From Apostichopus japonicus (Eukaryota > Echinodermata > Holothuroidea > Aspidochirotida > Stichopodidae), in contig NC_092575.1 of assembly GCF_037975245.1 (NCBI RefSeq), forward strand, positions 15,358,310 through 15,418,309: a DNA stretch of 60,000 bases, read 5' to 3'. Made by a program: the position numbers and the translations under genes. Below the pieces are notes generated by a model. It was not told the origin of the DNA. It saw only the letters and a program-made list of their open reading frames with translations, and searched no databases. Below, one piece after another: positions 10,531 through 24,059 of this stretch; within the stretch, counting starts at the first letter, position 1, and each line of letters begins with the position of its first letter.

Positions 10531-13500
10531 TAAAACAATGTATGGTTCACAATTGACTCATATATAATTAAGTAGACTGTAAAGTGTTGCATCTTTGATC
10601 AGTTTCTTCATCTTACTGATGCCACGTTAGTTCTGTTAGACGTAAGAAAGTTGAAAATATTTTTCATAACTTTGTCAAGGTAGTTACAGAATACTATTTT
10701 ATTCACTGCATTGATATAAACATAATCCTGAACTGGAAGTAGCAAAAAAGTGATACCCTATTAATGGATTAATGAACTATTCATTGTCTCCATGCATGGT
10801 TCCAATGATTTTTACTTCTAATCTTTCTGAGTGAAACATGCAGAAGATTAAAAAGACTAAAAAATGTTATACAGAACAAACTAGAGGAATTAAGCAATAC
10901 TTTACAACGGTGTTTAATGATTCAGTAAGCTCAAATATCCGTAATTATTAAAATGATCATACTGGTTCCTCTAAAATACCCAAAGTAACCTAATTTTGAC
11001 CGTGATGACAAAATGGGACCATCTATTCACCAGGGGTTCCTATACATACCACGAGGTATGTATTTACACGGACTTTTCACTCTGCTGACCTCAAATGACC
11101 TTTGTCCTTATGAAAAATAAATTCCTGCACCTAAATCGTTTACCAAAGAATTCTAAGCCAATATGCCAAACTCTCTCATAATGCTGCAAGAGTAGCCTAA
11201 ATATGGGCCCATCAGTTTGGGCAAATGATATCACCATATCAAATAATTTGTAAAAAAAGAAAGAAAAAGAATTTCGGGATTTGAAGTTTTGAACCTAATC
11301 AATCAGTAATATGAGAACCAAATTATTAGGGTTCAGCTTATACTCACCATGGGTCATGCACCCACCACATGTATGGTATATATCACTCATTCCCTTTTTT
11401 AGTTATTGTCCAGAACATTTTCTTGTTTGATGAAAGTCAGTTATTGCGTAAAATTGTTGATTAGACTAACGTTCTCAGTTTACCCAACTAATCTGGCGTA
11501 GATGTTGTGGAGTTCTGACACAATTCGCACTCCATGCTTACCTTTTCTGTCCAAGACGATGTTATGAGATGTGTCACTGTTGGCATTCCTTATATCGTAT
11601 TAGAATTTCAAAGATGAGGGCTTTCTCACCAATATGCCATTCCATACTGGTTGAATTTTACAAATCGTCTACAGCCTCCCAATCGAATTGGGCTCCTAAG
11701 CACGTACTATAACTGTTGTAGATTTCGTTTATAATGTTATGACATATAACTATGTCATTAGCAGGGGAAAGCGCAATCTGAAATGGGAGAGGATTTAGCA
11801 TATAGAAATGGATGTTTTTAAAGTCGAATTTAATCAATATCAGCAAAAGTAATTAAGAAAGTGTACATGTGTTGCAAAATGATTGGAAAGAAACATTATA
11901 GGCCTATGCTGCAGTTGTAGCTCACGATTACACGCTTGATAATTATGTGCCGCGGTGTATATACAAAGAGCATACGGACTGTACTGAAGGAATACAATGA
12001 TAAAGTACTAAATACTTTCACTTCATGTTTATGGGTACATCTTTCATTATATATTTACCACAGTACTTTCTTTTTCAGGGAGGATTCATACGTTCTCATG
12101 CACTCTATTTACAATGGTGGTATCAGTAACGGTTCTTGTAGGCAGAGGAACCCAGGGAAACAAAAATCGGTAGATAATGGAGCTACTAAAGCAGCGGTGT
12201 GTTAGCAAACATCGATAAAACGTGCAAACAGCCCGCGTGCAAAAACGTAGTTATTCTGATTGTGAGTTCCTTGATAAGAGAAAAATCAGGTGTTTAGTTA
12301 ATTGTAATTGAGATGCGCGTGCTCGGGAGAAGGGACCCCTCCCTGAATACACCCCTGCAAAGTTACGACTCTAAACATCTTAACGATAACTCGAGTTATA
12401 TTCCGACCTATATCCTTGGTTGGATAGAGGCAGTATGCTCGTGGTGTTGTTCACCAGTAGAACCTACACCAGGGATAATTATGTGACGCGCAGTAGATAG
12501 AGAGGTCCCTCGCATTAATCACTAGCATTGTAATGATACATTTAAGACACTTACACCTCAGGCTTATGTTAAGTGTATAATGTATTAAAAACTGCACTTT
12601 CTTTTCTAGTGATGAGTCATACTGTTTCATGCAATAACTCTTTACACGAAATGACGTTAATGGTAATTCAAGTTACATTTCATGTTCCACAAAATTCTCA
12701 CCTCTTCGTGCTGAGAGCGAAACTGCTTGAAAATGTATTTAGGAAAAATAAAGCAGAGCATATCTCGCCGGTTACAAATCATCCACCCCGTTAATACTTG
12801 ACAAATATGTTTGCTGTCCCAATGTCACGCACGATGTTTTAATACTCGTCTTATAAAGAAAGAAAGAACAGGAGAACTTGTACCGCCTCAGTCTTATGAA
12901 AACCTAAAAAATGCCGCTTTTAATAATTTGTTGTGCATCATTAAGTTAATGAAATACACCCTTTTCCATGTTGATATAGAAAAGGTGCTTCTTTGATAGT
13001 TAGAACAGAAACGAACTTTATAAGAGAAATTAAGAAAATGTAGCACGACAATGCCCTTTAATTAAAAAATCTTTGGAAATATATATGAAAAGTGCATTTT
13101 ATTTAAAACATTTCAAGTACTGGAATTCGTGACACAGAATGTACAGAGGGTCCTACTTGTGAGGACGGTTTTGAGGTGATTTTTCGATCTGTTACCTCAA
13201 GTCTGACATGTCCCACTCCCCTACGAGTGTTGTGCTCCTCCTCGTCATCCATATTGAATAGTAATCCTTTTCCGCCATCTCTACACAAAAAAGTTGTGAA
13301 GAGGGCGTTTGAAATGTCCAAATCAGTCTTATTAATATATTGGCGTATCTATTTGAATGAGAGAGGAATTATAACCTTTCACTTGAAAACAAAAAAGGAA
13401 GTAATGTAGCTTATTTATATGGTTGAATTGTTTACATCTTTGCTGTTCACTGACATTAAGACAACTGCAGAGGCATACGGCGGTATTTCCGACGAGAGAA

Positions 13501-14729
13501 ATGAATTGTTATTGTGTTGCTAAGTCTACCTTTCATAAACAGAAATGAAAACTAATACTTAACGAGTATTACACTACACAGAGATGTTTGATGGTTAACA
13601 GCACTTAACAACTGACTGTTATACAGTTTTCTTAACTAGTACTCAGGGAGAATTTCGTCTAATATGAGAACAGATATAGGCCTACTCAGAGATTCCCGTT
13701 TGTTATTTTCAAGAGGGTGTTATCTCCTTGTTATTATGTCGTTGTAATAAAGTGTTATGAAACCCGTCCGTTGAAGAAAATATTGTTGCATTACCATGGT
13801 CATATGTCATAAAATGCTGCTTTTTACCTTTTTTTCGGAATAGTCCACTTAATATTCCAAATATTTTATCACAAGGTTAACAAATTTGCAGCATGTTTGG
13901 GCACGCTGTACTGTGACTCCTGAAATGAGCAGTGTACTCTCTGACACTGAAAGTAAGATGTCCAATGTGACAGCTGATAGTGACTTTTACTTATTTACTG
14001 CAATACCTACACTGCGTTGTTAAAAATTGGTGCAAAATAGTAAAGATTGTATTAATGTATATGCATTACTTTTGCAGCTACATCAATTGTGTTGTTGCAA
14101 TCATGCAGATAAAACAGTTATCAATGAGTTCTATGTACCTTCGTTTAATGAATATTCATGAATATTCTACAAAGTGACGTTTAGCGATAAGTTCTTTCAC
14201 TTTTGATTTGGTAAATTTTCATATCTCGCATACAACTTTCGTTCTTTAGAATTAAGTGCAACATTTCCGTAGAGCAGTCAACTGCAGATGTGCTAGATGT
14301 CGTGAATTCTTATGAAACTGAGATTGAATTCTTTATCCTCATTTCTAATATTTTGGAGAGTGGTATTCCATTTCTGTTCTGTTACACCGGGGATTTTCTG
14401 GTGCTCTCAACAATTTGTTTTGATATACATAGGCCTTCTCATCGTTCATAAAGCAATCTCTCTTGTGTACTTTAGGCTTTGTCAGATTGCGATACTTTAA
14501 ATTAGAAATCATATTTATGCCTGCTTTGTAATATAATTGAATCAATTTGAATGTTAACATATTCTGATATTTGTCAAAATGGAATACCACAAACTTTGGA
14601 AATAATTATTATTCTTGGATTTGTTCCAAATTTTTTGGTGCAACTATTTTATTGATTGCCATTTATAATTCATATTTGTGTCCCGTTATGCAGTAAACAT
14701 CAACACATTAAAGTACACAAGGGATCAAA
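10531..14729. repeat. A-to-B spacer, second part, copy 1
   Basis: No gene supported. From about 11400 to the unit 2 start codon it is homologous to the B-to-A spacer (340-4074), and the whole stretch matches 27311-30498. It ends in the same proximal upstream sequence as the other units. Its copy of the small upstream signal-like frame is broken by a one-base loss near 14600. Confidence 0.55.
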
Positions 14730-17541
14730 ATGGACAGGAGTGGTTTTCAGACAAGTTTTATCCTTGGATTTGTTCTTTGCCTTGCAAAAGGGCAAGATAC
14801 TTGCGATGGTTACAGTCATAAGAATGATAGCGATTTTGTTTATGGAGTACTTGGACAAAACATAACCTTGTCCTGTGAGTTACAGGCTTACTGTGTGAGA
14901 GGTCTGTGGGCATTCCGTACAAGTCCTGTGAAATATTTGAATGCAGGATCGTGTTCTAACTGTACAGAGAGTTTCTCTGTCAGTGACATCATCAACGGAG
15001 ACATAATGTACTCCAGTCTACATATAATTAACATTAATGAGCGTCTTGCTGGTATCTATGACTGTAGCTGTCAGCATGATGAAGGAACAGATAGGGTGAA
15101 ATGCTTTAACCTAAAAATTAAAAACGCTTCGTGTCAATTAGAGTTAACTCAAAATGAGAAAGTAAAGGTAGGTAAAACTTCGGAATATTTATTTGATTTT
15201 TATCTAGAGTGACTTTCAATGCTTACATGACCATTTGTGTCTATTTGATCTACAATATTTTATGATTCCATAATTAGTACCTATACCGTGCAAATTTTTC
15301 ATATGTCCACTTTCAAGATTTAAGGTAGTTTTTTTTGAGGTGAAATGATTATGGAATCATTGTTTGCCTTCACAGGTATTTGATAACAGTTTTGGAAGTC
15401 AACATGATGAGGCAGTACGTACAGTCCATGTTAACACCGATGACAATATCATAGCCAGATGCGTAAGCGATGCTGCACAGCTGAATAGTAATTGCAAATA
15501 CAGTAAGTATTATTTTAATAATCATACACGTTACACCCAATGAACATATATGTGATTTATTTAATACAATTCAGAAGAAGAATGAAACATAAACATCTTA
15601 AATTATTTTAAATTAATAAATATTTAAACTACAAAGATGTGATGTAGCACTCTACAAATGTTGGGGAAAATATGTTATCCCATCTATATAATTGGATACG
15701 GGCGTATTCATCTAATCAAATTTGGGTAAAGTTTAACCCAGAACAAGAAAAGTATGGACAGATTAACAAATTAAATTGCTTAAAGTTGAAAAATTAGTCA
15801 AACATGTCTGTATGTTAAATGTTTTGGGACAAAATGTTGCTCAAATTGGTTGGATACATATGTACCCAGAGTTGGTCAAGAACAATTGCTCAAATGATTA
15901 AGAGTGAAGAAAAGAGTCAAGTGACTTGTTTACTTCATGTAGTTGTTAAAGTAAAAGTGTTAGTCTTAAAAATTAGTGATGGGATTGCAAAACTATAAGG
16001 AGTGCTTTGGGATATCATTACAGAGTCAGCATAGTTCCCCCTCGCCTTATGATATGTTATGTAATTATGTTACACTAGAAATATTACAATATTGGGAGGT
16101 ACCCAAACAAAATATCAGATCAACACCATATTTGATAATTCAAATATGTAAAGAGAAAGGTTTGCAATGTAAATGGTGTACGTCTTGTTTCACGTCTCTC
16201 TCCAGAGAACTTTTTGTTTACTAAATCGTGGTACGTATTGCTAATTGAAACAATGGATACAATGGATAAATTAAGACTTACGTCTGATAGATATGAAGAC
16301 ATGAAGACACTTTCGAATTTATCGGAATGAATATATAATACTTCTTGTATTTACATTTGTTTTCTGCGAAGCTCTAGAGAGGACATGGTATAACAAAATT
16401 ATTACGTACTTACGTAATAGTACTACATACGTACGTAAAAATATCATGTACGAAAGCGATATTTATTACGCATATGATATATATGACGAACGCACGTGAT
16501 AATTACTACGTACGTTCAAAATAATTATCATGTACGTAGTGATAATAGTACGTACGTATTAATTACTACGTAATACGTAATGATCACTAGGTACATACTT
16601 ATTATAACGAATGTAGGCCTACGTGATATAGTCTATGTTAACACGTGTCTAACGTAAGCGAACCTAGGTGATATACTGTTTGATACATTTTTATTTCCCA
16701 TGTCCTCTCTAAAGCTTCTTAGTTTTCCATAGTTGGTGTGAAACGCTTAAGAAAACTTCTTTCTAAAATCAAGGCTTCCATATTTACGAATATTTACATT
16801 TCAGGATCAGGGTTGTTAAAAATCAAGGAATCAAAAGATAGATGCCGGATAAGTTGCATAATCAACAACTTATGCAAAACGAGAATCATCTTGAGTGTAA
16901 TTTCTTCAACAACAAACAGTCCATCAACTTCCACGACGAGGGAGGAAGTAACAGGAAGTACTAAACTCACTATCACTAATACCAGCTATGTCACTTTTAC
17001 GACATCGCCATATACTACAGATAGAAAGAATTCATTGACTTCCATGACGAAGGAGCAGTTTACACAAAGTACTAAACTTACTATCACTAACATCAGTACT
17101 GTCACTTTTGCGACATTGCCATATACTACAGATATAAACAGTTCATTGACTCCCGATATGTCAGAGGAAGAACCTTCTCCGCGAGACCAGACAAAAGTCA
17201 ATACTCTAGACGATGGAATTATCACACTTGACTCCACAACAGCTGTCACAATGTCTCCTACTATGATATTTGTGGTCATACTCGCAGCTTTCATTGTCAT
17301 TCTTATTTTCATTGTACTTGTTTTGTCGCTGAAAATTTTGAAGGGCAAGCGAAAGCGTTCCGCAGAGAAGGAAGAATGGATAAATCCTATTTATGAAGGA
17401 TTTGATGAAGGAAAGGAAAGAGATGGATCTACTGAGCACGAAAGATCTAACATAGCTAGTCAGCCGGATCAAGACAGTTTGGATGATGGAGTGTATCATT
17501 ACATAGTTACTAGCAATAACAAACCTATACATGAATCTTAG
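14730..17541 (+). CDS. Unit 2: Ig-domain type I membrane receptor-like gene, tail B (intact)
   Basis: Predicted exons 14730-15167, 15376-15502 and 16805-17541 give an uninterrupted 433-aa protein. It has a signal peptide (1-21) and a V-like Ig domain with Cys49, Trp60 and Cys112 in AGIYDC. A second small domain spans all three exons (Cys135, the ARC cysteine of exon 2, then the CRISC and NNLC cysteines of exon 3). Two 37-residue Ser/Thr stalk repeats follow, then an acidic linker, a membrane helix (about 342-364) and a 69-aa tail. The tail starts with KGKRKR and contains NPIYEGF (Tyr385: an NPxY motif overlapping a YxxPhi motif) and YHYI (Tyr419), ending in KPIHES. The tyrosines are too far apart for a canonical ITAM and lack the -2 hydrophobic residue of an ITIM. 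The ectodomain is closest to unit 1. Best model gene of tail type B. Confidence 0.8.
16400..16630. repeat. TACGTA-rich palindromic tract, intron 2 of unit 2
   Basis: Same palindrome-dense segment as in unit 1 intron 2, immediately upstream of the conserved exon 3 acceptor region. Confidence 0.7.
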
Positions 17542-17775
17542 AACTCCATAACAGTTGTCGTTATCGTAAAAGAGATTAATTAAGGCAAATATTTATCAGT
17601 TAATAACAAGGACAACGAAACTGCTAAGAACTCAATCTTTTCTGAACATTTCATTTCACTAAAGTTGTTAGTTGATTTGTTATAAAAACGTTTTGAAATG
17701 ATACGAAAAACATTTGCTTTGATTCCAACTTTATTTGTATACATAACTGTGTAAATACATGCTCTCGATGTTCAC

Positions 17776-17796
17776 AATAAAAATGTACAAAATAAA
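17776..17796 (+). terminator. Polyadenylation signals of unit 2
   Basis: Two AATAAA hexamers at 17776-17781 and 17791-17796, 235-255 nt after the tail-B stop. They are conserved at 96-116 and partly at 51712-51717. Confidence 0.55.
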
Positions 17797-17799
17797 GAA

Positions 17800-20700
17800 G
17801 ATAAAAATAATATCGAATCTAAAACTTTGAAAAGTGAGTAAGAAGAGAAAAATATTAACGCAAGTCTATACTTAAGCTGTTATAATTCTTATACAGATAA
17901 TGGTAAGTTTCTTTCTCTAGACTATCGTAAGAGACAATATCACTAGATTCAAGGTGTGGGAAAGTGGGGGGGGGGGGGGGGTGGGGGCTGCAGCCTTCAT
18001 ATGATACCCGGGCAATATACTGCAATTGTTCCGGGAACTGCCCCCACCCCAAATGAGTTGAAATGTTATTGCTTAATGAGAGTCAGTTGTTCCGTAAAAT
18101 TGTTCAAAAGACTATAGCATTCTCAGCCTACCCAACTGATATGATGTTATGTTGTGGAGTTCTGGCAAAACATGCACTCCATGCTTACTTTCTCTGTCCA
18201 TGACGATGTTGTGATATATATCACTGTTAGCATTCCTAATATCGAATTCAAATTTCAAATATGAGGGGTATCTCACCAGTACACCATCCCATTCTGGTTA
18301 CATTTTCCAAATCTTTACAACCGGCCAATCGAACTGGGCTCCTGGTCACTTACTATTACTGCTGTAGATTTCGTTTATAATGTTATGACATTAATTTATG
18401 TTAAGAGCAGGAAGTGCAAGCTGAAATGTGACGGGATGGAGGATATAGAAATGTATTTTCTTAAAGTCGAATTGAATCAAATATCAGCGAAAGTAATTAA
18501 GAAAGTGTACATGTGTTGCAAAATCATTGAAGAAACATTATATGCTGCATTTGCAGTTCACGAGTACACGCTTGATAACTATGTGCCGCGGTGTATATGC
18601 AAAAAACCATGCGGACTACACTGACGGATTGCAATGATAAAGTACTGAATATGTTTACTTATATTTATGGGTAGATATTTTTTTAACAAATGTACTATTG
18701 TAATTTCTTTGTATGTGATGATTCATACATGCACTCTATTTATAATTGTTCTATCAGTACTTGTAGGCAGAGGAGCCCAGGGAAAAAACTTTCGGTAGAA
18801 GGGGAACAATATCGGTAGGTCATGAAGTTAATAAAATACGAATTAGCGATGTGTAAGAAAACATCGATTAAGTGTGCCCAAAGACCGCGAGCAAAAATGA
18901 AGTTATTCTGATAAGGTGTTTATTGATAAGAGAATAATTAGGTTTGTAGTTACATTTAATTGCCAATAGGAAAAATCAGAAGAGATGTCCGTGTTTGGTT
19001 GTCGGGACCCTGGCTGAATGCGACCCTGAAAAGTTATGACCATAAACATCGTAACTATAACTCGAGTTATATTCCGGCTAATAAACTTCGTTGGAAAGGG
19101 GCAGTATTGTAGTTAACCAGTAGAACCTATAGGAGGGATAATTATATGCCGCAGTGTAGTTAGAGAGGCCCCTTGCATTAAGCAGTAGAATTGTAATGAT
19201 AAATAAGACACTTTCACTTTAATCTTATGTTAAGTGTAATCATAATGTATTAAATACTGCACTTTCTTTTCTGGTGATGAGTCATACGGTTTCATGCACT
19301 GCAACAGCAGTTGCAGATTTTATGGAAGAGAGGAGAATGAGAGAAGTATCGGTATATACCGAAGCTACAATACCAAAATACCGGTGTTTAGAAAAACATC
19401 GATAAAAGGTGAGGAATACGGGCGTACAAAGCGTGTTTGTATCTTTTTCTTCATAACTGATGTCTGTTTTTCTGAGAAAAAGTATCTTAGTAGCAATATT
19501 ATTTATATTATGCGGAAAAAGAAATCAGATCAGGGCCCGAGGGTCCGGTCCACATCCATAAATACCCACGCCCCCCTCTGAGAAGTTATGACTCATTATA
19601 TATGGTAAATATTTCTATTAAATTGATTGGAAATATTTAATATGTTCAATATTGCATTTCACAAGTAGACCTACACGCGGGATAATTACGTGCCCAGATG
19701 TATATGCAGAGATCATTATAGTGCTAATCAGTAGCAAATGATAGCAATGCTAGAATTAAGATCTCTTTACTTCAGGGTTGTGATGCGTGTATTCATTATG
19801 TATCCAATACAGCACTTTCTATTTCGGTGATGAGTCACACGGTCTCCTGCATCCTATGACAGTTATAACGCTTTAAACGAAACGTAGTTAATGGTTATTC
19901 AGGTTAAATTTCATTGTTCACACAATTTTCACCTCTTCATGCTAAGGGCAAAACTGCTTGAAATATAATCAATATGTAACCAATACAGCACTTTCTATTT
20001 AAAACTGCTTGAAAATGAATTTAGAAAAAAAGGAGAGCATATCTCGCCCGTTACAAATCATCCACCTCGTTAATACTTGACAAATATGTTGCTGTCCCAA
20101 TGTCACGCACGATGTTTAATACTCGTCTAATAAAGAGAAGAAGAACAAGGGAACTTGTACCGCCTCAGTCTTATGAAAACCTAAAAAATGCCGCTGTTTA
20201 TGATTTGATGTGCATCATTTCGTTAATGAAATACAACCATTTACATATTGATAAAGAAAAAGTGTTTATTTGATAGTTAGAACAGAAACAAACTAAATAA
20301 GAGAAATTAAGAAATTGTAGCACGACCATGCCCTTAAATTAAAAAGTCTTAGCAAAAATATATGAAAAGTGCATTTTAGTTAAAAAATTCTAGTACTGGA
20401 ACTCGTGACACAGAATGTACAGAGGGTCCTACTTGTGAGGACGGATTCGAGGTGATATTTTCGATCTGCTTCCTTAAGTCTGACATGTCCCACTCCCCTA
20501 CGAGTGGTGTGCTCCTCCTCGTCATCCATATTGAAGAATAATCCTTTCCGCCATGCCATCTCTGCGCAAATAAGTTGCAAAGAGGGCGTTTGAAATGTCC
20601 AAAACAGTCTTATTAAAATATTGGCGAATCTCTTCGAATGAGAAAGGAATTATAACCTTTCAAATGAAAACTGACAAGGAAGTATTATTTTCCATGGTTC

Positions 20701-22005
20701 AATTGTTTTACATTTTTGCTGTTCACTAACATAAAGACAACTGCAGAGGCATACGACGGTATTTTTGACGAGAGAAGAAAACTGTTATTGAGTTGCTAAG
20801 TCAAACTTTCGTAAATAGAAAGAAAAACTAATACTTAACGAGAATTACACTACAAAGAGCTGTTTAAAGGTGAAATAAAAACACTTAACAACTAACTGTT
20901 ATATACAGTTCTATTAACTAGTACTTAGAGAGAATTTCTTCTCATATGAGAACAGATATAGGCCTACTCAGAGATTCCCCTTTGTTATTTTCAAGAGGGT
21001 GTTATCTCCTTGTCATTATGTCGTTGTAGTAAAGTGTTATGAACCCGTCCGTTGAAGAAAATGTTGTTGCATTACCATGGTCATATGTCATAAAAAGCTA
21101 CTTTTAACCTTTTTCGGAATAGTCCACTTAATATTCCAAATATTCCATCACAAGGATAACAAATTGGCAGCATGATTGGGCACGCTGTACTGTGACTTCT
21201 AAAATTAGCAGTGTACTCTCTCACACTGAAAATAATATGTCCAATGTGACAGCTGACAGTGACATTTACGTATTTACTGCAATACCTACACTGAGTTGTT
21301 AAAAATTGGTGCAAAATAATAAAGATTGTATTGATGAATATGCATTACTTTCGCAGCTACAGCAATTATGTTGTGGCAATCATGCAGATAAAACAGTAAA
21401 TCATAGAAATGTATGTTACTTTCGATTAATGAATATTCATGAATATTCTACAAAGTGACGTTTAGCGATACGTTCTTTCACTTTTGATTTGGTAAATTTT
21501 CATATCTCGCATACAACATTCGTTCTTTAGAATTAAGTGCAACATTTCCGTAGAGCAGTCAACTGCAGTTGTTCTAGATTTCGTGAATTCTTATGAGACT
21601 GAGACTAAATTCCTTATCCTCGTTTCTAATTTTGTGAAGAGTGGTATTCCATTTTCTATTATGTTAGACCCGGGATTTGCTGGTGCTCTCAACATCTTGT
21701 TTTGATATACATCTCATCTTTCATATAGCAATCTGTCTTGTGTACTTTAGGCTTTAACAGATTGCGATACTTTAAATTGGATATCATATTTATGCCTGCT
21801 TTGCAATTAAATTGAATCAATTTAAATGTTTACATATTCTGATATTTGTCAAAATGGAATACCGCAAAACTTTGGAAACAATTATTATCCTTAGATTTGT
21901 TCCAAATGTTTTGACGCAACTATTTTATTGATTGCCATTTAAAAGTCATATTTGTGTCCCGTTATGCAGTAAATATCAACACATTACAGTACACGAAGAA
22001 TCAAA
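17800..22005. repeat. B-to-A intergenic spacer module, copy 2
   Basis: Near-identical in order to 117-4074. It contains a G run at 17966-17981 and no supported gene. Minor indels and a short internal duplication around 19970-20000 distinguish it from the other copies. Confidence 0.6.
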
Positions 22006-23717
22006 ATGGACAGGAGTGGTTTTCAAAGATGTTTTATCCTTGGATTTGTTCTTTGTCCAGCAAAAGGGCAAGATACTTGCCATGGTTACAGACATCAGAA
22101 TGATACCGAATTTGTTAATGGAGTTCTTGGACAAAACATAACCTTGTCCTTTGATTTACAGTCTTACTGTGATAGATCTACTTGGGCATTCCGTACAAGT
22201 CCTTTGAAATATCTGTATGCAGGATGGTGTTCAGAATGCGGAGAAAGTTTCTCTGTCGTTGACATCATCAACGGAGATATAATGAACACCAGTCTACATA
22301 TTAACAACATTAATGAGAGTCTTGCTGGTATCTATGACTGTAACTGTCAGTACGGGAATCGTACAGATAGGGTGAAATGCTTTAACCTACAAATTAAAAA
22401 CGCTTCGTGTCAACTTGAGTTAACTCGAAATGATCAAGTAAAGGTAGGTAAAACTTCGGAATAACTATTTGATTATTATCTAGAGTGACCTTCAATGCTT
22501 ACATGACCAATTTTTTTTCTATTTGATCAAAAATAGTTTATGATTCCATAATTTTTACCTATACCGGAATGAATATAGAATACTTCTTGTAATAACATTT
22601 GTTTTCTGCGAAGCTCTAGAGAGGACATGGTATGAGAAATTATTACGTACTTACGTAATATTACTACATTCGTACGTAAAAATATCATGTACGTAAGTGA
22701 TATTTTTAACGCACGTGATATATATGACGTACGCACGTGATGATTACTACGTACGTTCGTAATAATTATCACGTGCGTACGTGATAATAGTACGTACGTA
22801 TTAATTACATCGTAATACTGAATGATCAATAGGTACGTACTAATTATAACGAATGTAGACTTACGTACATACGTGCTTTTACTACGTGATATAGTCTATG
22901 TTAACAGTTGTCTAACGTAAGCGTACCTAGGTGGTATACTGTGTGATACATATTTATTTCCAATGTCCTCTCTAAAGCTTCTTAGCTTTCCATAGTTGGT
23001 GTGAAACGCTTAAGAAAACTTCTTTCTAAAATCAACGCTTCATTATACACGAATATTTACATTTCAGGATCAGGGTTGTTAAAAATAAAGGAATCAAAAG
23101 ATAGATGCCGGATTAGCTGCAAAATCAAAATGGTTTGCGAGACGAGAACCATCTTGAGAGTAATTTCCTCAACAACAAACAGTCCATCAACTTCCACGAC
23201 GGTGGAAGTTACACGAAGTACTAAACTCACTATCACTAAGACCAGTACTGTCACTTTTGCGACATCGGCATATACTCCAGATAGAAACAGTTCATTGATT
23301 TCCACGAGGAAGGTTTTTACTCTAAGTGCTAAACCCAGTTTCACTAAGAACGGCACTGTCACTTTTGCGACATCGCCATATACTACAGATAGAAACAGTC
23401 TATCGACCTCCATGATGAAGAATAAATCTGGAAGAAAGGTCACCGCTAATATGACAGGTATCTCAGTCGGCGTTATAGTACTCATATCGCTTGTTCTTGT
23501 ACTAATCTTAATTATTATTTCCTTAGTGTGTCTTGTTTTACGGAAATATTCGAAGAAAGTTGAACATGAATATTCAACAGATATCCCTCTCTTCACAGCC
23601 GCAACTGACGTAACTAAATATTCAAAAACTATTTATCCATCGACATTGGATAATAGTGATATTGAATATGAGAGACATATTCATAATTTAGTTCCTCTTT
23701 ATGACGAAATCAAATAA
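22006..23717 (+). pseudogene. Unit 3: tail-A receptor-like gene lacking exon 2
   Basis: Exon 1 (22006-22443) is open, with signal peptide and Ig domain, but the B-strand cysteine is Phe (LSFDL instead of LSCEL), removing one half of the canonical intradomain disulfide. Exon 2 and its flanks are absent. Near 22566 the sequence jumps from intron 1 (ACCTATACCG) straight into the intron 2 segment that starts GAATGAATATAG. Exon 3 (23068-23717) is open: two stalk repeats, a membrane helix and tail A ending in YDEIK, with one fewer Tyr repeat than unit 1. Splicing exon 1 (phase 0) to exon 3 (phase 1) shifts the frame and stops within five codons. Reading into intron 1 stops after GKTSE. It can therefore make at most a secreted single-Ig product; most likely a pseudogene. 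Confidence 0.7.
22640..22870. repeat. TACGTA-rich palindromic tract, unit 3
   Basis: Same tract as in the other units, retained although exon 2 was deleted just upstream. Confidence 0.7.
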
Positions 23718-24040
23718 TAAGCAGTGCCTACCACAGTGATCATGATTTAAGCAAAGTAAGAAAAAACTGTTTTTAAATATATGTCGTTGCGAAGTACCTC
23801 CATGAGAGGTACGTTTGTTACGATAGTCTACACTTCAAAAACGAAAGACAATTCTTGCCCTTTTTTATTTATTACCCAATGAGATATTATATGTTTGTGT
23901 GCGACTACTGTAACTTTACGTATTTGTTTCAATTGAATCGGATGAGCCCGAAATCCCCACAGTCATTAAATTACCGGGTTGTGTATATGGTCAAGTGTTC
24001 TCTCTCTCTGTTATTTGCATATTTTAAGCTTTGATATTCC

Positions 24041-24046
24041 AATAAA
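24041..24046 (+). terminator. Polyadenylation signal of unit 3
   Basis: AATAAA in the same 3' UTR context as 6982-6987. Confidence 0.5.
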
Positions 24047-24059
24047 AGAAAGAAAATGT

